Positions 16,688 through 24,784 of a stretch of 64,000 nt of DNA are shown here, piece after piece. The first letter of the stretch is position 1, and every line of letters starts with the position of its first letter. The stretch is from Candidatus Leptofilum proximum (GTDB lineage Bacteria; Chloroflexota; Anaerolineae; Promineifilales; Promineifilaceae): the NCBI GenBank assembly GCA_016710325.1, contig JADJXK010000002.1:3844001-3908000 (forward strand), written 5' to 3'. Below the pieces are notes generated by a model. The model saw nothing but the letters and a program-made list of their open reading frames with translations. It was not told the DNA's origin and did not search any database. Position numbers and translations under genes: made by a program.

Positions 16688-17944
16688 ATGAATCAACACC
16701 AATACAAACGTCGCGTGGTGGTCACCGGCCTGGGCACCATTAACCCGCTGGGCAACGATGTGGCTACTACCTGGCAAAAAATCAGCCAGGGGCAGTCGGG
16801 CATCGATACCATTACCGCTTTTGATCCCAGCGAATACAAAACCACCTTTGCCGGTGAAGTAAAAGGTTTTGATCCCCAGGATCATTTTGACCGCAAAGAA
16901 GTGCGGCGCATGTCGCGCATGACGCAGTTTGCCCTCTTTGCCGCCCAGCAGGCCATCCAGGACGCCCAACTCGCCGTCAACGGGGCCAACAAAAACCGCA
17001 TCGGCGTGGTCATTGGCAGCGGCATGGGCAGCCTGGACCCCATCCTGGAGAATGTGGAACTGCTCAACGAACGCGGTCCATATCGCGTCAGTCCCTTCTT
17101 TGTGCCCATGATGCTGGCCGACACACCGGCCGCCACCATTTCCATCCAGCACGGCCTGAGCGGGCCGAATATGTCGGTGGCCACCGCCTGCGCCACGGGC
17201 AACGATGCCGTTGGCCAGGCCGCCCGCGTGGTGCAGTACGGCGCCGCGGACGTGATGATCGCCGGTGGCTCCGAGGCGTGCCTGATGCCCCTTGCTTTTG
17301 CCGGGTTCAGCGTCATGAAGGCGCTCTCCTTGCGCAACGACAGCCCGCAGACGGCGTCACGGCCGTTTGACCAGATGCGCGATGGGTTTGTGGTGAGTGA
17401 AGGAGCGGCTGTCGTGGTGCTGGAAGAATTGGAACATGCCCTGGCGCGTGGGGCGCACATCTACGGCGAGTTCCTGGGCTACGGCGCCAGCGCCGATGCC
17501 TACCACATCTCTATGCCCGCTGAAGACGGATCGGGGGCAATTGAAGCGATGCGTGCAGCCCTGGCGGATGCGGCCGTTGCGCCCAGGGACGTGGACTACA
17601 TCAGCGCACACGGCACCAGCACACCGCTGAATGATCGGGCCGAAACGGCCGCGATCAAAGCCCTCTTTGGTGAAGCGGCCTACGACGTGCCCGTCAGCTC
17701 CACCAAGTCGATGCATGGCCATCTGCTGGGGGCCTCTGGCTCGCTGGAGGCCGTCATCTGCCTGCAGGCCATCCAGCACAACTTGCTGCCACCTACCATC
17801 AACTACGAGACCCCCGACCCTGACTGCGATCTGGACTACGTGCCCAATACGGCCCGCCAGGCGCAGGTTGATGTGACGATGTCGAATGGGTTTGGTTTGG
17901 GTGGGCACAACGCCACCCTGGTGTTGGGGCGATATTTTGAGTAA
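16688..17944 (+). CDS. fabF: Beta-ketoacyl-ACP synthase II
   Basis: Condenses malonyl-ACP with acyl-ACP in fatty acid elongation. 418 residues from an ATG preceded by GGAGG, which is chosen over the upstream in-frame ATG at 16598. The thiolase-fold catalytic triad is visible: Cys168 in VATACATGND, His308 in SAHGTSTPLND and His343 in STKSMHGHLLGASG. The N-terminal RRVVVTGLGTINPLG is typical. No other fab gene is adjacent, so it is a stand-alone copy. Confidence 0.96.
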   Translation: MNQHQYKRRVVVTGLGTINPLGNDVATTWQKISQGQSGIDTITAFDPSEYKTTFAGEVKGFDPQDHFDRKEVRRMSRMTQFALFAAQQAIQDAQLAVNGANKNRIGVVIGSGMGSLDPILENVELLNERGPYRVSPFFVPMMLADTPAATISIQHGLSGPNMSVATACATGNDAVGQAARVVQYGAADVMIAGGSEACLMPLAFAGFSVMKALSLRNDSPQTASRPFDQMRDGFVVSEGAAVVVLEELEHALARGAHIYGEFLGYGASADAYHISMPAEDGSGAIEAMRAALADAAVAPRDVDYISAHGTSTPLNDRAETAAIKALFGEAAYDVPVSSTKSMHGHLLGASGSLEAVICLQAIQHNLLPPTINYETPDPDCDLDYVPNTARQAQVDVTMSNGFGLGGHNATLVLGRYFE

Positions 17945-18011
17945 TCAGGTAATTGGGTAACTGGGTAGTTTTGCTTCATCACGTACTTAATTACCCAATT
18001 ACTCAATTACT
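17945..18011. repeat. AATTGGGT-type short-unit inverted repeat
   Basis: Starts directly at the fabF stop codon. The left arm has GGTAATTGGGTAACTGGGTA; the right arm has TTAATTACCCAATTACTCAA. It separates fabF from the convergent DUF2085 gene. Same family as 61552-61611. Confidence 0.8.
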
Positions 18012-18017
18012 TTTCTT

Positions 18018-18827
18018 TTAGGAGGGAAGCTCGCCAATTCGTCTGAGTTTTGCTTCTAAATCGGCTTCGGTGCGGCCCATGTTAACGTCCAGGTGGGGGT
18101 AGGCCAGCCAGACGAGGGTGAAGCCAAACAGCGCCCCGGTGAAGGTGCGCAGGAAGGGCGTGCTTTCGCGCAGGGGGAAGATGCTGCTTAAAAATGCCTG
18201 AATACCCGCCGGTTCGCCGCCGCTGAGCGGCGTGGCGTAGTAGCTAAACAGCTGGCTAAAGCCATCCCAGGCAATTGGCCCCATGCCAATGATGAGGAAG
18301 AGGATGAGGGGTAACGGCCGTACCACCCGATACCGCCGCACCAATCCATACACCAGTCCCCCGATGAGCACAAAGCCGTAGATGGCAATGTCGCGTTCAC
18401 ATAGGGCCATCTTGTACCCCATCTGCTCGTTGCCCAAAAATTCCCGCGCCGCCACAAAAAATGCCGCCCAGTTACCTTCCTCCACCCCGCTGAATTCGGG
18501 CAGGGTGGGCGTGTAGCTTTCCAACGGATTCAGCTCTGTGCCCGCCAGGGCACGTGGATAAGCCGCCTGTTCACCAAACAGGAAAAAGCTGCGCGAGGCC
18601 ATCTGGTGGCACATGGGGCTGTACACCGTGTAGATAACCCGCGCCGGGCCGGTGGCGCCCGCGTTCATCAGCACCGGGGCCAGGATGGGCAGGGCCACGT
18701 AAATGGCGATGATGGTGTTGAGCACGGCCAGCCAATGCTTGCTGAATTTGTAAATCACCTTGTCCGCGCCAATCACAAAATCACGCGTGCGGCCAGTGAC
18801 CACTTTTTTGGGGGGAGGAGTTGTCAT
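18018..18827 (-). CDS. DUF2085 membrane protein
   Basis: 269 residues from an ATG preceded by AAGGA. It has five or so hydrophobic segments, the family hallmark PMCHQMASRSFFLFG near the second segment, and ALCERDIAIYGF about 75 residues later. DUF2085 proteins are small integral membrane proteins of unknown function; the conserved Cys-His and Cys-Glu-Arg-Asp motifs suggest metal or heme contact. Here it is the last gene of the cytochrome c maturation cluster, which would fit, but that link is inferred from position only. Confidence 0.8.
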   Translation of the reverse strand: MTTPPPKKVVTGRTRDFVIGADKVIYKFSKHWLAVLNTIIAIYVALPILAPVLMNAGATGPARVIYTVYSPMCHQMASRSFFLFGEQAAYPRALAGTELNPLESYTPTLPEFSGVEEGNWAAFFVAAREFLGNEQMGYKMALCERDIAIYGFVLIGGLVYGLVRRYRVVRPLPLILFLIIGMGPIAWDGFSQLFSYYATPLSGGEPAGIQAFLSSIFPLRESTPFLRTFTGALFGFTLVWLAYPHLDVNMGRTEADLEAKLRRIGELPS

Positions 18828-18898
18828 GATCTGGTTCCTTGGTTGGGTAAGCCGCGCTATTTCATCACGAATTGGGCGGATTGGCAAATTGGTTGAAT

Positions 18899-19576
18899 TT
18901 AGTTGGTAGTTGGCAGGGTGTTGGCCAGATAATCGTCAATGATGGCCTGGGTCATGGGGCCGCGGTGGATGGCGGTGACTTCGCCCTCGCCGTTGATGAA
19001 AAAGGTAGTGGGCAGGATGTTGGCCACGCCGTACAGTTCAGAAACAATGCCTTCATCGTCGAGAACGGCCGTAAAACTCAAATCTAGTTCGTCAAAATAC
19101 TGCGCCACATCCCCGGCCGATTCTTGCTGGTCCAGGGCCAGAATCACCAGGCCCTCATCCTGGTAAGCCTGGTAAGCAGCTTCCAATTCGGGCATTTCTA
19201 CCAGGCACGGTCCACACCAGGTGGCCCAAAAATTGACGATGACGGGCTTACCGGACAGCTGGCTGAGCTGTACCAGGTTGCCGTCGACGTCGCTGAGGGC
19301 AAAGTCGTAGGCCAGGTCACCCACGGCCAGGATGTCGCCGCCGGTGGGCAGCTGATTGATGGTGGTCTCGGCTGGTTCAAAAGCGGGGACCTGCTGGAGG
19401 ATGGATTGATTGGTGTTGGCAGTGGCCGTTTCCGTCGTCTCGTTCTGGCCAAACAAGTTCCCGCCAAAGATGACAAGCGTGAGGGCCAATCCCAGGACGA
19501 CGAAGCCAGCCAGGATGAGCAGGGGATTACGGCCGTTGCCGCCCGGCGTCTGGTTGGTGGGTTCTTTAGAGGACAT
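18899..19576 (-). CDS. TlpA/ResA-like membrane-anchored thioredoxin
   Basis: About 225 residues: one N-terminal transmembrane anchor (LLILAGFVVLGLALTLVIF), a polar linker, then a thioredoxin fold with the redox motif WATWCGPC and the cis-Pro loop ILPTTFF. It would act outside the membrane, keeping apocytochrome c cysteines reduced or delivering electrons from CcdA. It lies just downstream of ccdA on the same strand, which supports that role. An ATG directly after the GTG is preferred as start. Confidence 0.9.
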   Translation of the reverse strand: MSSKEPTNQTPGGNGRNPLLILAGFVVLGLALTLVIFGGNLFGQNETTETATANTNQSILQQVPAFEPAETTINQLPTGGDILAVGDLAYDFALSDVDGNLVQLSQLSGKPVIVNFWATWCGPCLVEMPELEAAYQAYQDEGLVILALDQQESAGDVAQYFDELDLSFTAVLDDEGIVSELYGVANILPTTFFINGEGEVTAIHRGPMTQAIIDDYLANTLPTTN

Positions 19577-19588
19577 CACAAAATACGC

Positions 19589-20707
19589 TTATTGTTGGAA
19601 CAGGGCAATAAACCGCTCTTCCAAAATCACAAACCATTCCGAAAATTCATACTGCCCAAACAGGGAGTTGATGCTCGTCAGCGTGCCGTTCAGCATCAGC
19701 AGCGCCAGCATCACAAACAGCGCCCCGCTGATCAGCTGGGTGGAGTGCAGGTTAATCGTCACCCGGCGCTCTTCCGAGCCGGTAAAGACCCACAACGCGG
19801 CACCCAGCAGCGACACGGCCAGCAAGCCCAGCTCATGCCCCAACGTTACCGTTTGCCCGGCAAAGATAGGGAATTTGAAGAAAGCATAGTCGAGTATGGC
19901 CACGAGCACGCGCCAGGCAGCCAATGCCCAAACCAGGGCTACGATAAACACATGTGTGTTTAGCTCCCACCCCTTGCCGCGCAGCGCGCGCCAAAACAGG
20001 CTCTGCCGACTCATCCGGCCAAAAAAGGTAGAAACAATCAACAGAGGCAGTCCAAGCCCCAGCGTGTAGATGAAGAGCAGCATCATGCCATTCCACACGG
20101 AGGTGGTTTGGGCGGCCAGCGTCAGCACCGTACCCAGAATCGGGCCAATGCAGCTGGTCCAGCCTACGGCAAAGCTCAGCCCAAAAAGGTAGGAGCCTTT
20201 GACCGTGGTGCTTTTGGGCTGCACACCCCCAGTTCCGCTAGTCTCCACGCCGCCAAAGCCCTTGCCCAGCAGGCTGAGTACGCCAAACGTCATCACTACC
20301 GCGCCGCCCACCAGAATAAGGAGGTGCTGGTTGCGCAGCAATGTTTTGCCCAGGGCAAAGCCTGCGGCGCCAAATAAGGTGAAGGTGGTGGCCAACCCCA
20401 GCATAAAGGCGACGGTGTTGGTGGCAATCTGTTTACGGCCGCTTTGAAAAGCAAAGGCAAAATACGCCGTCAGCACGGGCAGGGTGCAGGGAGAAACAAA
20501 GCTGAGAATACCACCGCCAAAGGCCAGTAGGGCGAGAATAGCAAACGGCTGGGTTTGCAGCCCCACGGCAAATTCTGGCGTGCTGCTGTTTTGGGTAGCC
20601 GATCCGATGATCAGGAAAAGCAGAACGGCCGTCACCACGCCAATCAGCAGCTTTTGCCCCAGCGACAGGGTGCGTAATGGTTCTGGAAGGGTGAAAGTTT
20701 TGAGCAT
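19589..20707 (-). CDS. ccdA: CcdA/DsbD-type transmembrane thiol transporter
   Basis: 372 residues from an ATG preceded by GGAGAG. The CcdA core has GGGILSFVSPCTLPVLTAYFAF (split here: GGILSFVSPC and TLPVLTAYFAF) with its first redox cysteine, and SFAVGWTSCIGPILGT with the second. It moves reducing equivalents across the membrane to ResA/TlpA. It is longer than typical CcdA (about 230-240 residues) because of an extra N-terminal segment and a C-terminal region with three or four further membrane spans. It sits between ccmD and the TlpA-like gene in one minus-strand cluster. Confidence 0.9.
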   Translation of the reverse strand: MLKTFTLPEPLRTLSLGQKLLIGVVTAVLLFLIIGSATQNSSTPEFAVGLQTQPFAILALLAFGGGILSFVSPCTLPVLTAYFAFAFQSGRKQIATNTVAFMLGLATTFTLFGAAGFALGKTLLRNQHLLILVGGAVVMTFGVLSLLGKGFGGVETSGTGGVQPKSTTVKGSYLFGLSFAVGWTSCIGPILGTVLTLAAQTTSVWNGMMLLFIYTLGLGLPLLIVSTFFGRMSRQSLFWRALRGKGWELNTHVFIVALVWALAAWRVLVAILDYAFFKFPIFAGQTVTLGHELGLLAVSLLGAALWVFTGSEERRVTINLHSTQLISGALFVMLALLMLNGTLTSINSLFGQYEFSEWFVILEERFIALFQQ

Positions 20708-20850
20708 AAAGACTCTCCGCGGCAAAGGTATATAGGTGATTAGATGAGGTTTAACGGCCGTTTGTTACATGAGAAACGGCCGTTGCCCAACCACCACCTC
20801 AGTATGCCCGGTAAAGATTAGAGAAAAATAACGACGTCCACATAAATTCT

Positions 20851-21060
20851 TTAGTCGCCGTTTTCTTCATCATCCTGTAATAATCGTTCCATCAACTGGA
20901 GGTCTTGCTGCAGGTTGCGCTGCCGCAAAGCCAGGCTCACGATGTACACCAGGCCAATCACCGCCATGACAAAGTAGCCCAACATCAGGTAGTTGTTGAA
21001 GTTGTTTGGGTCAACCCCAGGTTGCAACGCAATATGTAAAAGGAAAGCCAGAGAAACCAT
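20851..21060 (-). CDS. ccmD: CcmD-like small membrane protein
   Basis: 69 residues with one transmembrane helix (YLMLGYFVMAVIGLVYIVSLA) and a basic, then acidic cytoplasmic tail. The size, topology and position directly after ccmC (stop and start codons share one base) match CcmD, which helps release the heme chaperone from the CcmABC complex. Sequence conservation in this family is weak, so the name rests mainly on context. Confidence 0.72.
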   Translation of the reverse strand: MVSLAFLLHIALQPGVDPNNFNNYLMLGYFVMAVIGLVYIVSLALRQRNLQQDLQLMERLLQDDEENGD

Positions 21061-21812
21061 TACGCTTTTCCTCCTTGCAGGCGGGTAGCGACACGCATCT
21101 TTAGCGAGTTGACGCTGTCCATCAGGTACTGCAAGCGAATTCGGTTGAACATCCAGGCAATATATAAAAAGGTAAACGCAATCGTGTTGACGGTTAAAGT
21201 AATGCCCATCTTCATTGATTCCAGCCCAGGGGCAAACTCCTGCAGCCCTTCAGAGGCGCCTTCAGCCGATTCCAGCGTGCCGCCAAACACCACCGGGTGA
21301 ATATCGCGGAAGATGCGAATGCTGATGTAGGTCATGATGATGGTGACAAAAGCGACAATGACGTAAACGGCCGCAAACCGCGCCCGCTTTTCTTCCTCTT
21401 CAATTGCCCCCCGCAGCATGAAGTACGCAGCATACGTCAGCCAGGCCACCGTGATCAGCGTTAGGCGCGGACTCCAATCCCACCAGGTATTCCACGCCGG
21501 TTTACCCCACACCGAGCCAGCTGCGGTGGCAATCGTCAGGAATACCAGGCCAATTTCCACCGAGGAAAGCGCCACTGTGTCCCAAATGCGCTGCTTGTTG
21601 CGCAGGTACAGAGCCCCGCCCACCAGCGCCACAAAAAAAGCCACAGCCCCCACCCAGGCCGAACCTACATGAAAGTAAAAGATGCGCTGCACGTTACCCA
21701 TCGTTTTTTCTGTGGGGGCATAGAAAAAGTTCATTCCCAGGCTAATTACAAGGGTAACGACGGCTACAATGTTCAAAATTGGAATCCATCGATTCAGTTT
21801 AACGAGACTCAT
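21060..21812 (-). CDS. ccmC: Heme exporter/handling protein CcmC
   Basis: 250 residues with six membrane spans. The ABC cytochrome biogenesis motif reads WGKPAWNTWWDWSPRLT, the tryptophan-rich heme-binding loop of CcmC; the flanking conserved histidines are in FYFHVGSAW and RDIHPVVFG. The start ATG follows GGAGAGG. CcmC loads heme onto the CcmE chaperone; ccmE itself is not in the window. Confidence 0.93.
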   Translation of the reverse strand: MSLVKLNRWIPILNIVAVVTLVISLGMNFFYAPTEKTMGNVQRIFYFHVGSAWVGAVAFFVALVGGALYLRNKQRIWDTVALSSVEIGLVFLTIATAAGSVWGKPAWNTWWDWSPRLTLITVAWLTYAAYFMLRGAIEEEEKRARFAAVYVIVAFVTIIMTYISIRIFRDIHPVVFGGTLESAEGASEGLQEFAPGLESMKMGITLTVNTIAFTFLYIAWMFNRIRLQYLMDSVNSLKMRVATRLQGGKA

Positions 21813-21980
21813 ATCGACCTCTCCTTTCCCAAAACAAAGGTTTTTCAGAGCTAGCGGAAGCCACAAAACAAAGGGGCATCTGTTTTTGCGGTTTACGGTG
21901 AATCTTCCCGTGTTCCATAAATCTACTACGATTTATTTAACACCAGTTTAGGATTATCGGCTTGTTTTCCCACAATTTGC

Positions 21981-22703
21981 TTAAGATTCTACAACGAGAT
22001 GATAGGTGTACAGGCCAGTGGCCAGGATTGCCAGGTCGTACGCCGCCACCAACGAAACCATGCTGCGAATGATAGAAGCCTCTGGGGCAGCCACCATGCT
22101 TTCGCCCACGGCCGTTGCTGCGGGCAAAATCAGGGGCAGCACCAATGGCAGCAGCAAAATGGGCAGCAGCACCTCTTTTGAGCGGGTCTGCATTGTCATC
22201 GATGTAATCAGCACGCCCGCCGCCACGTACCCCACAGTGCCTAAAAATAACACCAGGAGCACAACGGGCCGCCAAAACGGCTTATCAAAAAAGACAATAA
22301 ACACAAAAACCAGCACCACTTCCAGCAGCAGGGTGAAGATGGTAACGCTGATCACTTTGGCCAGGTAAACAGCGCGCCGGTCGATTGGGGCAATTAAAAT
22401 GGCGTCAATGTTCTGATTTTCCCGTTCAATGGCCAGGGAACGGTTCAGCCCCAAGGTGCCTGCCAGCAAGATGGTGGCCCACAGCAGCCCGGTGGCTACG
22501 TTGCGCGCCGCATCCAGTTCCGTCTCCAGGGCAAAATTAAACATCACTACCGTCACCAGCGAAAACATTACCATCACGCTGACGGTCTGACGGGTATGCT
22601 TTTCGATTTGCAAATCCTTCCAGACGATGGCCCAAACGGCCGAAAAAAACGGGCTGTTCAGCAGGGACGTGGAGGAGGTTGTGGATTGGGCTAACTTATC
22701 CAT
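21981..22703 (-). CDS. ccmB: Heme ABC transporter permease CcmB
   Basis: About 240 residues with six membrane spans and the CcmB features VWKDLQIEKHTRQ near the N-terminus and RSLAIERENQNIDAILIAPIDR. The ATG overlaps the ccmA stop (ATGGATAA), implying translational coupling. It forms the membrane part of the CcmAB exporter needed to release holo-CcmE. Confidence 0.93.
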   Translation of the reverse strand: MDKLAQSTTSSTSLLNSPFFSAVWAIVWKDLQIEKHTRQTVSVMVMFSLVTVVMFNFALETELDAARNVATGLLWATILLAGTLGLNRSLAIERENQNIDAILIAPIDRRAVYLAKVISVTIFTLLLEVVLVFVFIVFFDKPFWRPVVLLVLFLGTVGYVAAGVLITSMTMQTRSKEVLLPILLLPLVLPLILPAATAVGESMVAAPEASIIRSMVSLVAAYDLAILATGLYTYHLVVES

Positions 22704-23424
22704 GTGTCTTTTTTGCCATGCCCGCCTTGCGGCCTGTTTGCTCCGCATAAATGTCCAGAAATTCACTGCCGCTTACTTCGCCATTGGCAATTTCCTGCAC
22801 AATCTTGCCCCGGCTCAAGATCGCCACCCGGTCACACAAATTCAAGCCGTGTACCAAATCGTGGGTAATCATGAGGATGGTACGGCCGTTTTCCGATTCA
22901 CGCCGCAGCAAACTGTCGAGCAAAGCCGAGGCGTCCTGATCCAGCCCGGTGTACGGTTCATCCAGCAGGAGCACATCCGGTTCGTGCAGCGTGGCGCGGG
23001 CAATGGTCAGGCGCTGCATCATGCCGCGTGAAAAAGTGCGCACCGCGTCCCGCTCTCGCGCAGCCAGCCCCACCCGTTTCAACGCTTGCGCTACCCGATC
23101 TTCACTGTTGTCTAGTCGGTACAGCTTGGCAAAAAACAGCAAATTTTCGGCCGCGGTTAAATCGCCATAGAGCAGCGTCTGATGCGAAACAAGCCCAATG
23201 TGCCGCCGCACCCGGTCACTGAATTGAGGCATAAGCCATCCCCCAATCTTCACTTCACCGGCGGTGGGCTTGAGCAGGGTTGCCACAATGCGCATCAGGG
23301 TCGATTTGCCTGCCCCGTTTGGTCCTACCAGGGTCACAAAAGCGCCCGGGGGCACATGCAGGTCTACCCCGCGCAGCACCGGATTAAATCCATATTGTTT
23401 TACCAGCCCACTAATTTGGATCAT
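22696..23424 (-). CDS. ccmA: Heme ABC transporter ATPase CcmA
   Basis: 242 residues with a complete ABC ATPase: GPNGAGKSTL (Walker A), SRGMMQRLTIARA (signature), DVLLLDEPYTGLD (Walker B) and the H-loop histidine in ITHDL. It is the first gene of the minus-strand cytochrome c cluster and overlaps ccmB by eight bases, which fixes its identity among ABC ATPases. Confidence 0.92.
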   Translation of the reverse strand: MIQISGLVKQYGFNPVLRGVDLHVPPGAFVTLVGPNGAGKSTLMRIVATLLKPTAGEVKIGGWLMPQFSDRVRRHIGLVSHQTLLYGDLTAAENLLFFAKLYRLDNSEDRVAQALKRVGLAARERDAVRTFSRGMMQRLTIARATLHEPDVLLLDEPYTGLDQDASALLDSLLRRESENGRTILMITHDLVHGLNLCDRVAILSRGKIVQEIANGEVSGSEFLDIYAEQTGRKAGMAKKTHG

Positions 23425-23734
23425 CGGGTTAATTTTAGGTTCTCTTCTGCTTTCGACAAGTGCAGATTGTCAGGCGCCGATTTATGACACATCACGCCCA
23501 AAAAGTGATGTTTTGCCCACACTTGGGTAGGACAAACGGCCTATGCCTGGGCAAATGTCGGGTATTGTGCAAATATTCACGTGATGTTAACGTCAGGGAC
23601 GGTAACGGCCGTAAATAGCCAAAACAGAGCGGAAAGGGGTCAATTCTTGCCCAAACATAGTACTTGAGTAGGGGACAACAAAGCGGCAGATTAGTGACAG
23701 TTTGTTAAAAAGAGAAGTTATGTCAACTAAATAG
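23425..23734. other. Divergent intergenic region
   Basis: About 310 bases between ccmA and the next plus-strand gene. It must contain the ccm promoter, but I could not pick one confidently. One ACGGCCGT lies near 23604. Nothing else is recognised. Confidence 0.35.
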
Positions 23735-23764
23735 TTGCACTGCCCGTAAAATTTACTCTATAAT
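23735..23764 (+). promoter_or_regulatory. Sigma-70 type promoter
   Basis: TTGCAC (23735-23740), 18-base spacer, TATAAT (23759-23764). Transcription would begin near 23771, which rules out the TTG at 23777 as the real start of the following gene and favours TTG 23798. Confidence 0.75.
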
Positions 23765-23797
23765 ACCCGCCAACCTTTGGGAAGAGGGTTTATTAGT

Positions 23798-24622
23798 TTG
23801 CTATCAAATTTGTCTGGAACGATTACCCCCTGGATTTTGGGGACACTAATTTTATTACTCCTGCTGGCACTGGCTGTTGTGTTTAAGTCGTGGCGAGAGA
23901 TGAAACGATCGCCCTACTTCTTTATGCGCCTGCAAGCAGAGAAGCGGCTTCAAACTTACTCATTTACGAGTTTAGGCTTGTTGGCAGCTTCTATCGTTTT
24001 TGCTCTTTACACTCTGCGTCCCCCGGCTGATAACACCCCCCTTGTTGCGGTTCTCACCAATGCTAAACCTGTTTCGGAAGAAGTTGCCGCGTTAGCGGTG
24101 TCTGCCAACTCTCTGGCGGGTGTCACAACAGAAACGGCCGTTACCCCCCAAATTGTGTCTACGGCCAGTGAAGAGCCATTTTTCCTGGCTGAGGCCGATA
24201 CCCTGGTACAGGCTGCCCTGGAACTGCCGGAAGAGTTTAACCGCTTCGAGCCAACTGCCGAGTTAAATGAAAGTACCGCTCTGGGTGAAATCAGCTTCTC
24301 CACCAAAATCGACGACGATTATCTGGCCATTGATCCCACCAACATTTTTGCCGTAGGTTCTTACACTGTTTATGCCACCTTCTCGTATGATGGCATGGAC
24401 GATGGAATGGCCTGGGCGTGGGTTTGGCGGCATGATGGCGAGGTTGTTGAGGGCGGTAACGAGATTTGGCAGTATGGCGAGGACGGCCCTGGCTATATTT
24501 ATTACAACCCAGAAAATGGTTTCCGCGCCGGGTTGTACACCCTCGAAGTTTGGGTTAATGGCGAGCTGTTGACCCGCTCCAATATGCGCATGACCGGTTC
24601 TGCTTTGTCATCCGGTAACTAA
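23798..24622 (+). CDS. Membrane-anchored protein with extracytoplasmic beta domain
   Basis: 274 residues with two N-terminal transmembrane segments (WILGTLILLLLLALAVVF and SLGLLAASIVFALYTL), a Thr/Ala/Pro linker and a C-terminal domain of about 100 residues. That domain has IFAVGSYTVYATFSYDGMDDG, WAWVWRHDGEVV and GLYTLEVWVNGEL (first motif shortened in meaning to F-x-x-G-x-Y-x-x-Y-x-x-F). Similar beta domains end some sensor or kinase proteins in Chloroflexota, but I cannot name the family. The start is TTG, downstream of a good promoter and AAGAGG. Confidence 0.6.
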   Translation: MLSNLSGTITPWILGTLILLLLLALAVVFKSWREMKRSPYFFMRLQAEKRLQTYSFTSLGLLAASIVFALYTLRPPADNTPLVAVLTNAKPVSEEVAALAVSANSLAGVTTETAVTPQIVSTASEEPFFLAEADTLVQAALELPEEFNRFEPTAELNESTALGEISFSTKIDDDYLAIDPTNIFAVGSYTVYATFSYDGMDDGMAWAWVWRHDGEVVEGGNEIWQYGEDGPGYIYYNPENGFRAGLYTLEVWVNGELLTRSNMRMTGSALSSGN

Positions 24623-24640
24623 ATTGGTAATCAACATCGT

Positions 24641-24667
24641 GCAGCCACCGGGCTGCATTGTTGTTTA
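24641..24667 (+). terminator. Terminator
   Basis: Stem GCAGCC/GGCTGC with a four-base loop, followed by ATTGTTGTTT, 18 bases after the stop codon of the preceding gene. Confidence 0.6.
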
Positions 24668-24691
24668 AGGGAAGAGAAGGAAGAAGGGATT

Positions 24692-24720
24692 AGCCCGGCC
24701 AAACGGCCGGGCTTTTGGTT
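24692..24720 (+). terminator. Second terminator
   Basis: 9-bp stem AGCCCGGCC/GGCCGGGCT with a four-base loop, followed by TTTTGGTTTCTT. Confidence 0.75.
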
Positions 24721-24784
24721 TCTTATTCACCTCAGCAGGTAGGTCCCAGCAAAAGTTTACCGCTTACTGTTCCCCGAATACGGG

